A stretch of 9,697 bases of DNA from Burkholderiales bacterium (GTDB taxonomy: Bacteria; Pseudomonadota; Gammaproteobacteria; Burkholderiales; Usitatibacteraceae), in assembly GCA_014378085.1 (NCBI GenBank), contig JACMOJ010000484.1:1-9697 (forward strand), given 5' to 3'. The notes below the pieces were generated by a model. That model saw nothing but the letters and a program-made list of their open reading frames with translations. It was not told the origin of the DNA and made no database searches. Position numbers and translations under genes: made by a program. Below, piece by piece: positions 1 to 6,205 of this stretch (position 1 is the first letter of the stretch; each line of letters begins with the position of its first letter).

Positions 1-411
1 AATGTTTCCGCACCTGTCACGAAAAGCGCACCAGACGACTGCGACGTAGACGATTGTTTAGTAATCGTCGCACCCCCCGACTACGATGATGACCCTTTCT
101 GGTTTGACAACATTATTATCATCATTGTCACCCCGCCTGATGATGGAAACAATTGTGCCGGCGGCGTTGCATCAATAGCTACGCTCAAGCAGACTTGTCC
201 TGCGGCCCCGCGCTGTACGCCCGAAAAAATGCTCGAAAGGGCACAATGCAACGTGAACGCAGAAAGAACGTTTGCGAACAACATATACGATTGTCTAGCC
301 AACCCACCTCCGATAAGCCTTGGCGGGCTTTCTGCATGCATAATTAGGGCCAACATTGAAAAGTTTTTCACGCAATTGGGCTGTTCTTCCCTGTACCCAG
401 AATGCGGCTAA
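1..411 (+). CDS. C-terminal part of a cysteine-rich protein of unknown function (5' end outside window)
   Basis: Frame 1 is open from the first base to a TAA at 409-411, giving 136 residues with no start codon that has a ribosome binding site; the gene therefore begins upstream of the window. I recognise no family. The first ~50 residues are an Asp/Pro-rich stretch (DDCDVDDC, APPDYDDDPFW) around a run of five isoleucines, which looks like a linker or extended beta segment. The rest is a compact region with cysteines at fragment residues 52, 66, 72, 83, 98, 113, 128 and 135, ten in total counting 14 and 19. C83, C98, C113 and C128 are exactly 15 residues apart. Many cysteines in an even number suggest disulfides and export, which is inference. 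A small gene follows after 24 bp, so an exported or polymorphic-toxin C-terminal domain is one possibility; a plain secreted cysteine-rich protein is another. No catalytic motif was identified. Confidence 0.6.
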   Translation, partial: NVSAPVTKSAPDDCDVDDCLVIVAPPDYDDDPFWFDNIIIIIVTPPDDGNNCAGGVASIATLKQTCPAAPRCTPEKMLERAQCNVNAERTFANNIYDCLANPPPISLGGLSACIIRANIEKFFTQLGCSSLYPECG

Positions 412-423
412 TCCAAAACGAGT

Positions 424-428
424 GGAGG
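424..428 (+). promoter_or_regulatory. Shine-Dalgarno GGAGG that fixes a TTG start
   Basis: GGAGG lies 7 bases before TTG at 436. It is the strongest ribosome binding site I can see in the window and is the reason for accepting a non-ATG start for the 131-aa gene; the first in-frame ATG comes about 70 codons later. Confidence 0.75.
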
Positions 429-435
429 TAAATAG

Positions 436-831
436 TTGGACTATTTTTCTAAGCCCAAGACTTTGATTTTGACCAGACGCATTCTGAGCACGCAGAGGCA
501 GTCGAAGGAGTCCAACGAAATTGAATTCAAAGTCTGGCGGCTAGAAAGAGAGACCTCAGCGAGCGAGTTGCAGTTCACTACGTACCTGTGCGGCAACTCG
601 CTTCTGGGAATCCCGTCCATCGTACAAGGGTTTGACGACATGGATGCGCTCGCCAAGTGTATTCGTGAGATCGATACGTTCCTGATGGCATATCTTGTTG
701 CGTTTGATCTGACCTTTGAAAACTCTCTCCCGTATACCTATCTGAGCGGGAGTGCTTTTTTTGACGACACCCAGCTCGAACTGCGCGGCATGATGGAACA
801 AAACAGGCGTGCGGGAGACAAACCCTCGTAA
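436..831 (+). CDS. Hypothetical 131-aa protein, candidate immunity protein of the upstream cysteine-rich gene
   Basis: A 131-residue cytoplasmic-looking protein with no signal peptide or membrane segment. The N-terminal half looks like alternating beta strands (ILTRRILS, IEFKVWRLER, LQFTTYLCGN), followed by a helix around residues 66-90 (GFDDMDALAKCIREIDTFL). Strands followed by a helix ending in a 'D-ALA-C-REID-FL' pattern recalls small DUF6968-type proteins, but this is a memory-based impression and not an assignment. It starts at TTG 436 behind GGAGG and lies 24 bp after the cysteine-rich gene on the same strand, so the two are very likely co-transcribed. Small gene size, cytoplasmic character and position directly after an effector-like C-terminus are what an immunity protein would show; no biochemical role can be read from the sequence. 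A hairpin at 932-955 is the first plausible transcript end. Confidence 0.7.
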   Translation: MDYFSKPKTLILTRRILSTQRQSKESNEIEFKVWRLERETSASELQFTTYLCGNSLLGIPSIVQGFDDMDALAKCIREIDTFLMAYLVAFDLTFENSLPYTYLSGSAFFDDTQLELRGMMEQNRRAGDKPS

Positions 832-1199
832 TTCGGTAAGTGATACGAAGTTTGAAGTAAGCCGGGCTTTGCTTACATTGCGGCAACGGATGGTGTAGTT
901 TTCTGAAGGCGAATTTCAAAGTGGTAAAACACAACGCCGCTTTTGAGCGGCGTTGATTATTCACGCTGATTCGGAGAAGATCTCTTGTCTTCTTCTGGCA
1001 CGGGGAACAGTATTTTCGTGCCGGCCTCATCAAGTCCACGGCGAAATCGATGAGTTACGACGGACTGGATTCCATGCCAAGCTAAAATAGCGGAGCATTT
1101 TTGGATGATCGCAGAAATCAGACGTGCAATAGGGACGGGCAGTTTCAGGCAAAAACTCCTGAAGAAGACCGTCAATAAGCGAGTTTGTGAGAAATCTGC
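832..1199. other. Intergenic region between convergent genes, no convincing gene
   Basis: This 368-bp stretch separates the plus-strand 131-aa gene from the minus-strand NYN gene. It contains a strong hairpin (932-955) and several weaker inverted repeats: GTAAGC/GCTTAC at 857-862/871-876, AGAAGA/TCTTCT at 975-980/988-993 and GGCACG/CGTGCC at 997-1002/1017-1022. A 72-codon minus-strand frame (1175-957, TTG start, no ribosome binding site) ends just before the hairpin, but its composition does not look like a known protein. No tRNA, CRISPR or transposon ends were seen. Confidence 0.6.
932..955. terminator. Probable bidirectional intrinsic terminator
   Basis: A perfect 10-bp stem (932-941 with 946-955, CAACGCCGCT pairing with AGCGGCGTTG) closes on a 4-base loop. 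Read on the minus strand it is followed by TGTTTT, a short U-tract; on the plus strand it is followed by ATTATT, which is weaker. Its position between two convergent genes fits a shared terminator, better for the leftward nyn transcript. Confidence 0.7.
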
Positions 1200-2060
1200 T
1201 TATTGCGAACGCGGTAGACAAACTGTCACCGCCTGCCCCTGCATATGTCTTTCGAGCAGGCCCCGCTTCTCGGCGTCTTCCAAAATCTTGCCAAACGCTT
1301 TGTAGCCGTAAGCAGATTCGACGAAGTCAGGCCGTCTGCGTTTGAGTGCGATCTTTACGTTCGAGGCGTGCACCGCGTCAAGGTCTTTTTCACTCATCAA
1401 CGCTTCAACCGTGTCCACCACCAACTCGATTGCCTCCAGCCGGCGTGCGTCATCGGTCGCATCCTGCGCCGAAACATCATCAGTCGCGGCTTTCTTGTCG
1501 GGCGATCGTTTGGCCTGCTGCTTTTTCGCGTTCGCTTCGCCGACCTTTTTAGCGGTGGCTTTTTTGCGCGCTTCTTCTGCCTTGACCAAATCGTCGTAAA
1601 AAATGAACTCGTCACAGTTTCCGACCAGCAAGTCCGATGTCGAGCTACGCACCCCAACACCAATAACGATCTTATTGTTCTCGCGAAGTTTGCTAACGAG
1701 TGGCGAAAAATCCGAATCACCGCTGATGATGACAAACGCATCGACGTGCGCCTTGGTGTAACAAAGGTCGAGCGCGTCCACCACCATCCGAATATCTGCC
1801 GAGTTCTTGCCGGATTGCCGAACATGCGGGATCTCGATTAATTCAAACGCCGCCTCGTGCATGCTGCGCTTGAAGTCTTTGTAGCGCTCCCAGTCGCAGT
1901 ACGCTTTCTTCACCACGATGTCGCCCTTGACCAGAAGGCGCTCGAGTACTTTGCGGATGTCGAACTCAGCGTACCTTGCATCGCGCACGCCGAGCGCCAC
2001 GTTCTCAAAATCGCAGAACAAGGCCATGTTCTGAATTTCATTGCTAGCGGTAGATGCCAT
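1200..2060 (-). CDS. NYN-domain (LabA/DUF88-like) putative RNase with C-terminal OST-HTH/LOTUS domain
   Basis: A 286-residue protein. The N-terminal NYN domain (about residues 12-157) belongs to the PIN-like metal-dependent nuclease fold. The conserved acidic residues are visible: D17 in ALFCDFEN, D89 and D95 in SADIRMVVDAL, D115 and D117 in ISGDSDFSPL, plus D150 before EFIFYDD. The GKNSADIRM and SGDSDF motifs are classic for the LabA/DUF88 group. A Lys/Ala-rich linker (about 160-205, probably disordered) leads to an OST-HTH/LOTUS domain (about 208-284) with the typical 'S-VK-ALKRRRPDF-ES-YGYKAFGKIL' pattern, thought in this family to bind RNA. The likely role is cytoplasmic RNA binding and cleavage; the substrate is unknown. 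ATG 2060 is chosen; M12 is a possible alternative because the NYN fold begins there, and the ribosome binding site is weak. It sits 78 bp downstream of phrB on the same strand. Confidence 0.9.
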   Translation of the reverse strand: MASTASNEIQNMALFCDFENVALGVRDARYAEFDIRKVLERLLVKGDIVVKKAYCDWERYKDFKRSMHEAAFELIEIPHVRQSGKNSADIRMVVDALDLCYTKAHVDAFVIISGDSDFSPLVSKLRENNKIVIGVGVRSSTSDLLVGNCDEFIFYDDLVKAEEARKKATAKKVGEANAKKQQAKRSPDKKAATDDVSAQDATDDARRLEAIELVVDTVEALMSEKDLDAVHASNVKIALKRRRPDFVESAYGYKAFGKILEDAEKRGLLERHMQGQAVTVCLPRSQ

Positions 2061-2138
2061 GGGTGCCTTTTTTAACAGGTGGGTGTGAGCAAAGGGTGAG
2101 CGGTGACGAAGATGCTACAAGGATTGATGCGGTGGTGC

Positions 2139-3563
2139 CTAGCGCGCGGCTTTGTACATCGCTAGTGCCTTGTCACGCTGAACCGCGTGATCGACGACCG
2201 GTGCCGGAAAGTCGCGGCCGATTACAAAGCTAATGGCTTGGCCTTGAAGTGGTGGCAGCGTCCAAGGGGCGTGGATAAATTTGTCGGGTACGTTGGTGAG
2301 TTCGGGCAGGTACTTGCGAATGAATTTCCCCTTTGGGTCAAAGCGCTCGCTTTGCGTGATGGGGTTAAAAATCCGAAAATACGGTTGCGCATCGCACCCA
2401 GTAGAACCCGCCCACTGCCAGCCGCCGTTGTTTGCGGAAAGATCGAAATCGTTGAGGTTGTCCGCAAAGTATTTTTCGCCCCAGCGCCAATCGACCAGCA
2501 AATCCTTAGTTAGAAAACTTGCGACAATCATGCGTAGCCGGTTGTGCATGTAGCCGGTTTGATTAAGCTGCCGCATGGCCGCATCAATAATCGGATAGCC
2601 GGTGCGCGCTTCGCACCAAGCGGCGAATAGCGCCTTGTCGTTCTCCCAAGCGAGATGGTCGTATCCAGGCTTGTAGGCGTTAGTTGCCGCGTGCGGTGAA
2701 TGCCATAAAATTTGGAAATAAAAGTCACGCCAAATTAGCTCGGAAAGCCACGTCTCTGCGCCAATATTTTTGCGCCGCAACGTTTCCGCGCGCGCGATGG
2801 TTGCTAATTCCCGGATCGCGATGGTGCCAAAACGGTTGTGCGTGCTGAGATAGGAAACGCCTTTGACCGCAGGGAAGTCCCGCGCATCTTTATAATCTGC
2901 CATGCGATCAATGAAGTCATCGCGTAGTTGTGCCGCACCTGTCATGCCGCAGGTCAGTATCGATTTGATGTTGGTTGTCTCAAACCCCATCGCGGCCAGC
3001 GATGGCATCTGGTTTGGAAAGTCGATCGGTGCCAGTCGATCAAGGCGTTCTTCGCTGGGGAATGGTTCTAAGTCGGCGTCGCCGACTTTCTTCAGCCACG
3101 CGTTTTTGTAAGGCGTAAACACGCTAAACGGCTTTCTTGCCAGTGTTAGCACCTCATCCTTCTCAAACACCACCGTGTCCTTAAACGCGTCAAAGCCGAT
3201 GGAATGTTTGTTGAGAGCGGCGGCAACGTCGCGGTCACGGGCGATTGCGGCGGGCTCGTAATCGGCGTTGATATACACGGTGCCGACGCCGAGCTCTGCG
3301 GCAAGTTTTGGAATCTCTGTTCGTGCCGACGCGTAGCGGACAATTAGCCCGCCGCCGCTTGCGGTGAGTCGCTGATGTAGTTCTTGCAGCGATTCCCAAA
3401 TAAATTCGACCCGTCGATCTGCCTTCGACGGGAGTAAATCAAGGATGTCGCGATCAAAGATAAACGTGCAAAAGACGCGCCCGCCCGATTCAAGGGCGTG
3501 ATAAAGACCGGCGTTATCCGCAACACGAAGATCACGCCGAAACCAGAACAAGACATTTTTCAT
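2139..3563 (-). CDS. phrB: Class I CPD deoxyribodipyrimidine photolyase
   Basis: A 474-residue flavoprotein that repairs UV-induced cyclobutane pyrimidine dimers using blue or near-UV light; the length matches E. coli PhrB (about 472). The N-terminal alpha/beta antenna domain starts with VLFWFRRDLRVADN and extends to about residue 165. The C-terminal FAD domain carries SYLSTHNRFGTIAIREL, ELIWRDFYF, TGYMHNRLRMIVASFL, DWRWGEKYF, NNGGWQWAGSTGCDA and YFRIFNP. The electron-transfer tryptophans W306, W359 and W382 are all present at the same numbering as in the E. coli enzyme, which supports true photolyase activity rather than a cryptochrome. The second cofactor is probably a folate, inferred from class only. 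The gene is divergent from yqgE and may be co-transcribed with the downstream NYN gene. ATG 3563 directly precedes the first beta strand, though its ribosome binding site is weak. Confidence 0.97.
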   Translation of the reverse strand: MKNVLFWFRRDLRVADNAGLYHALESGGRVFCTFIFDRDILDLLPSKADRRVEFIWESLQELHQRLTASGGGLIVRYASARTEIPKLAAELGVGTVYINADYEPAAIARDRDVAAALNKHSIGFDAFKDTVVFEKDEVLTLARKPFSVFTPYKNAWLKKVGDADLEPFPSEERLDRLAPIDFPNQMPSLAAMGFETTNIKSILTCGMTGAAQLRDDFIDRMADYKDARDFPAVKGVSYLSTHNRFGTIAIRELATIARAETLRRKNIGAETWLSELIWRDFYFQILWHSPHAATNAYKPGYDHLAWENDKALFAAWCEARTGYPIIDAAMRQLNQTGYMHNRLRMIVASFLTKDLLVDWRWGEKYFADNLNDFDLSANNGGWQWAGSTGCDAQPYFRIFNPITQSERFDPKGKFIRKYLPELTNVPDKFIHAPWTLPPLQGQAISFVIGRDFPAPVVDHAVQRDKALAMYKAAR

Positions 3564-3682
3564 AGAAGAGTTGCCGCCGATGGGTTACAAAAACATGACG
3601 CAAAGGTGAACGCAATAACGAACGCGATGCCCGCAGCAAATTGCTAGCGTCGCGAGTGGGTTTCACGTAAAATTTCATTTTG
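3564..3682. promoter_or_regulatory. Divergent promoter region between phrB and yqgE
   Basis: These 119 bp must hold the promoters of both the leftward phrB unit and the rightward yqgE-pyr unit. For yqgE a -10-like TAAAAT lies at 3668-3673, only 9 bases before ATG 3683, and no well-spaced -35 is seen. ACGC recurs at 3598-3601, 3610-3613 and 3622-3625 with a 12-base period, a possible operator. No clear promoter for phrB could be picked by eye. Confidence 0.45.
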
Positions 3683-4243
3683 ATGGATTGCATCAATCTT
3701 ACCAACCACTTTTTGATCGCCATGCCCGGCATGGCTGACCCGCATTTTTCTAAAACGCTCACCTACATCTGCGAGCATTCGGAAAAGGGCGCGATTGGGT
3801 TGGTTATCAATAAGCCAATCGACATTACAGTTGGCCACCTATTTGAGCAGGTTAATATCGCCTTAGAAGACGACGCTGTAAGGCACGACGCCGTTCATTT
3901 TGGCGGCCCCGTCAAAATCGAGTGTGGCTTTGTCTTGCATCAGCCGTTGGGGGATTGGAACTCGACGCTGCGGATCGACGACGATATCGGCATGACGACC
4001 TCAAAGGATATTTTGGAAGCAATCGCCCGCGGCGAGGGACCCGGTCGTGTTCTGGTCACGCTAGGTTATGCGGGCTGGTCGCCGGGCCAGCTTGAAGAAG
4101 AGATCAAGCGCAACGGGTGGCTGACCGTTGAAGCGGATGCAAAATTGATTTTTGACCTTCCCGCTAAAGACAAACTGCTGGCGGCAATGCAAAAGCTAGG
4201 CGTACATCCCGCAATGTTGTCGGGCGCGGTGGGGCACGCTTGA
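3683..4243 (+). CDS. yqgE: YqgE/AlgH family protein (UPF0301/DUF179)
   Basis: A 186-residue protein of the conserved YqgE/AlgH family, matching E. coli YqgE in length and along its whole sequence: NHFLIAMPGMADPHFSKTL at the N-terminus, YICEHSEKGAIGLVINKP, FGGPV, CGFVLHQP, MTTSKDILEAIARG, VLVTLGYAGWSPGQLEEEI, and the family-typical GAVGHA C-terminus. It is a cytoplasmic single-domain protein. Its molecular function is unsettled; AlgH was named from alginate regulation in Pseudomonas, which need not apply here. A TTG at 3680 would add one residue; ATG 3683 is preferred. No Shine-Dalgarno is visible and a -10-like box lies immediately upstream, so the mRNA may have a very short leader. It is the first gene of the run into ruvX and pyrRBC', with its stop codon overlapping the ruvX start. 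Confidence 0.95.
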   Translation: MDCINLTNHFLIAMPGMADPHFSKTLTYICEHSEKGAIGLVINKPIDITVGHLFEQVNIALEDDAVRHDAVHFGGPVKIECGFVLHQPLGDWNSTLRIDDDIGMTTSKDILEAIARGEGPGRVLVTLGYAGWSPGQLEEEIKRNGWLTVEADAKLIFDLPAKDKLLAAMQKLGVHPAMLSGAVGHA

Positions 4244-4731
4244 GCAGCGCCGTACGCTTGATACACAACCTTGCGCTCCCCGAGCATGCAACTGTCATGG
4301 GGTTTGATTTTGGTGAGAAGCGCATTGGCGTGGCGACGGGAAACTTGAGCATCGGATTAGCCTCGCCATTAACGACCATCCACGCGGCGTCGAATGTTGA
4401 GCGCCTGGCCGCCGTCGCAAAACTCTTTCATGAATGGCAACCCGCCCAATTTGTGGTGGGACAACCGCGTCATGCTGATGATCAGCCGCACGAAATCGCT
4501 CATCTGGCAAAAAAATTTGGCAATCGCCTGCAAGAAAACTTTAAGCGCCCGGTGGTTTATATCGATGAGACCTTAAGCTCCACCGAAGCATCACGTCAGT
4601 TGGTGGAGCGCGGCATTACCGGACGCGAGCAAAAAGACAAACTCGATGCTTTCGCGGCGGCGGTAATCTTGCAGTCATGGATGAACGAATACGCACTTCA
4701 AATGCAAGGAAATGCAAACCATGCAGCTTGA
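4240..4731 (+). CDS. ruvX: RuvX/YqgF family putative pre-16S rRNA nuclease / Holliday junction resolvase-like protein
   Basis: A 163-residue RNase H-fold protein; the family is implicated in 16S rRNA 5'-end maturation and, by fold, in Holliday junction resolution. The acidic residues are present: D23 in MGFDFGEKRIGVA, E110 in YIDETLSS and D136 in KDKLDAFAAAVIL. FVVGQP matches the family VGxP strand, and TEASRQLVERG follows the catalytic Glu. The residue after DE is T111 where E. coli YqgF and relatives have Arg (DERL). The TTG start at 4240-4242 overlaps the yqgE stop (TTGA), with a GGTGGGG stretch just upstream, so translational coupling is likely; this gives about 19 residues before the core. 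ATG 4297 (M20) would yield a protein close to the E. coli length and is the alternative start. The 3' end overlaps pyrR by 11 bases. Confidence 0.93.
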   Translation: MSSAVRLIHNLALPEHATVMGFDFGEKRIGVATGNLSIGLASPLTTIHAASNVERLAAVAKLFHEWQPAQFVVGQPRHADDQPHEIAHLAKKFGNRLQENFKRPVVYIDETLSSTEASRQLVERGITGREQKDKLDAFAAAVILQSWMNEYALQMQGNANHAA

Positions 4732-5203
4732 TGCGGAACAGCTGATTAACGTGTTGGCCGAAAAAATCGGTGATGCCGCCGCGGATATTGGCGTCGTTGG
4801 CATCCATACCGGCGGCGCGTGGGTGGCGGATAAGCTCGCCGCGAAGATCGGTGCAGCGCGGGTCGGTCGAATCGCGGTCACTTTGCATCGTGACGACTAT
4901 GCAACCCGTGGCTTGCACCCGCAGAAGAATACAACCGAAATTGGTTTTGATATTGAGGGCCGCCACATTCTGCTCGTGGATGACGTTATTCAATCCGGGC
5001 GCACGATTCGTGCTGCACTAAATGAATTGTTTGACTTTGGCCGACCCGCCAGCGTCAAGCTCGCTGTACTGGTGGACCGTGGCGGCAGAGAGCTGCCGAT
5101 GCAGGCGGATTACGTCGCGATCACGATGCCACTAGAGGGCGCGCAACAGCTTGAACTCACCAACGCGGGCGGCGTGCTGCGATTTGAAATTCTTGAAGGC
5201 TAA
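4721..5203 (+). CDS. pyrR: PyrR, pyrimidine operon regulator / uracil phosphoribosyltransferase
   Basis: A 160-residue type I phosphoribosyltransferase-fold protein. The PRPP-binding loop is clear: ILLVDDVIQSGRTIRAAL (D87, D88, S92-G93-R94-T95). IGVVGIHTGGAWVADKLA near residue 22, and VTLHRDDYATRG and FGRPASVKLAVLVDRGGRELP further on, are PyrR signatures. Known roles in the family are UMP formation from uracil and PRPP and, in Gram-positives, UMP-dependent RNA-binding attenuation. I see no attenuator hairpin before pyrB, so an RNA-binding role here is unproven. ATG 4721 is chosen because AAGGA (4706-4710) lies 10 bases before it; ATG 4712 would add three residues but sits too close to that site. 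The gene overlaps the end of ruvX and precedes pyrB by 24 bp. Confidence 0.94.
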   Translation: MQLDAEQLINVLAEKIGDAAADIGVVGIHTGGAWVADKLAAKIGAARVGRIAVTLHRDDYATRGLHPQKNTTEIGFDIEGRHILLVDDVIQSGRTIRAALNELFDFGRPASVKLAVLVDRGGRELPMQADYVAITMPLEGAQQLELTNAGGVLRFEILEG

Positions 5204-5227
5204 AGACTGCATACGAAGGTAGACCGG

Positions 5228-6205
5228 ATGTTGACTGCAAACCCCCAACTAACGCCTGACAAAAAACTCCGACACCTGCTCACCACTGAGGGGTTGCCAA
5301 AAGCGATTATTGAAAACATCCTCGACGCTGCGGATCAGTTCGTTTCAGTGGGTGATCGTGAGGTCAAAAAGGTGCCGCTGCTGCGCGGAAAATCCGTCTT
5401 CAATTTATTTTTCGAAAACTCCACGCGAACCCGTACCACGTTTGAGATTGCCGCGAAGCGGCTGTCCGCAGATGTCATTAACCTTAACATCGGTGCGTCG
5501 TCGACTTCAAAAGGTGAATCGCTGGTGGACACGATCGATAACCTGATTGCGATGGATGCCGATATGTTTGTGGTCCGGCATGGGCAGTCTGGCGCGGCGC
5601 ACCTAATTGCCAAACACGTCAACGCCATGAGTCCGAATGTGGCGGTCATTAATGCAGGAGACGGGCGCCACGCCCATCCGACCCAAGGCCTGCTTGATAT
5701 GTATACGATCAGGCACTACAAAAAATCGTTTCACAACTTAAGTGTCGCCATCGTCGGCGATATTCTTCACTCGCGGGTAGCGCGCTCAGGGATTCACGCG
5801 CTGACCACGCTCGGCTGTCCGGATGTCCGTGTGATTGGACCAAAAACGTTGATCCCGGCGGAATGCGAACGCATGGGGGTGTCGGTGCATCACGACATGA
5901 AGCGCGGCATCGAGGGGTGTGATGTTGTGATGATGTTGCGCCTGCAAAATGAACGCATGGAGGGCCCACTGCTGCCGAGCGCGCAAGAGTTTTTCAAAAG
6001 CTACGGGCTGACGGCGGAAAAACTCGCGCGGGCCAAACCGGATGCGATTGTCATGCACCCGGGGCCGATGAATCGTGGTGTTGAAATTGAATCAACCATT
6101 GCCGACGGCAGACAGGCGGTGATCCTCCCGCAAGTCACGTTTGGTATTGCGGTGCGGATGGCGGTGATGTCGATGGTTGGTGCAGGTCGGGGAGAGTCGG
6201 CATGA
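5228..6205 (+). CDS. pyrB: Aspartate carbamoyltransferase catalytic subunit
   Basis: A 325-residue enzyme catalysing carbamoyl phosphate + L-aspartate to N-carbamoyl-L-aspartate, the committed step of pyrimidine synthesis. The carbamoyl phosphate loop is [13 protein letters not shown] (S65-T66-R67-T68-R69). Further conserved elements are [29 protein letters not shown] (H150-P-T-Q), [15 protein letters not shown] and the aspartate-domain loop [13 protein letters not shown] (H277 onward, R283). The length and the absence of a nearby pyrI place it with PyrB enzymes that pair with a dihydroorotase-like subunit. The start ATG 5228 has AAGG about 8 bases upstream. Its TGA overlaps the next gene's ATG (ATGA at 6202-6205), a coupling suited to making PyrB and PyrC' in equal amounts. 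Confidence 0.97.
   Translation: MLTANPQLTPDKKLRHLLTTEGLPKAIIENILDAADQFVSVGDREVKKVPLLRGKSVFNLFFENSTRTRTTFEIAAKRLSADVINLNIGASSTSKGESLVDTIDNLIAMDADMFVVRHGQSGAAHLIAKHVNAMSPNVAVINAGDGRHAHPTQGLLDMYTIRHYKKSFHNLSVAIVGDILHSRVARSGIHALTTLGCPDVRVIGPKTLIPAECERMGVSVHHDMKRGIEGCDVVMMLRLQNERMEGPLLPSAQEFFKSYGLTAEKLARAKPDAIVMHPGPMNRGVEIESTIADGRQAVILPQVTFGIAVRMAVMSMVGAGRGESA

Noticed and set aside
857..876. GTAAGC/GCTTAC inverted repeat after the 131-aa gene as a terminator
   Set aside because: The stem is only 6 bp with an 8-base loop and no T-run follows; the hairpin at 932-955 is much stronger.
1245..1841. Long plus-strand frame of 198 codons opposite the NYN gene
   Set aside because: It is antisense to a clear NYN/OST-HTH protein, and its translation is rich in Phe, Arg and Val without domain motifs, as expected for a shadow frame.
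2061..2138. Tandem-looking GGGTG/TGAGC words between nyn and phrB
   Set aside because: The similarity is imperfect, unevenly spaced and explained by GT-rich composition; no terminator or convincing operator is present.
4712..4720. ATG 4712 as the pyrR start
   Set aside because: The AAGGA at 4706-4710 is only one base away, too close to serve it, while ATG 4721 is correctly spaced. The choice changes only three residues.
5204..5227. PyrR-type attenuator between pyrR and pyrB
   Set aside because: The gap is only 24 bp and shows no hairpin or T-run, only the pyrB ribosome binding site.
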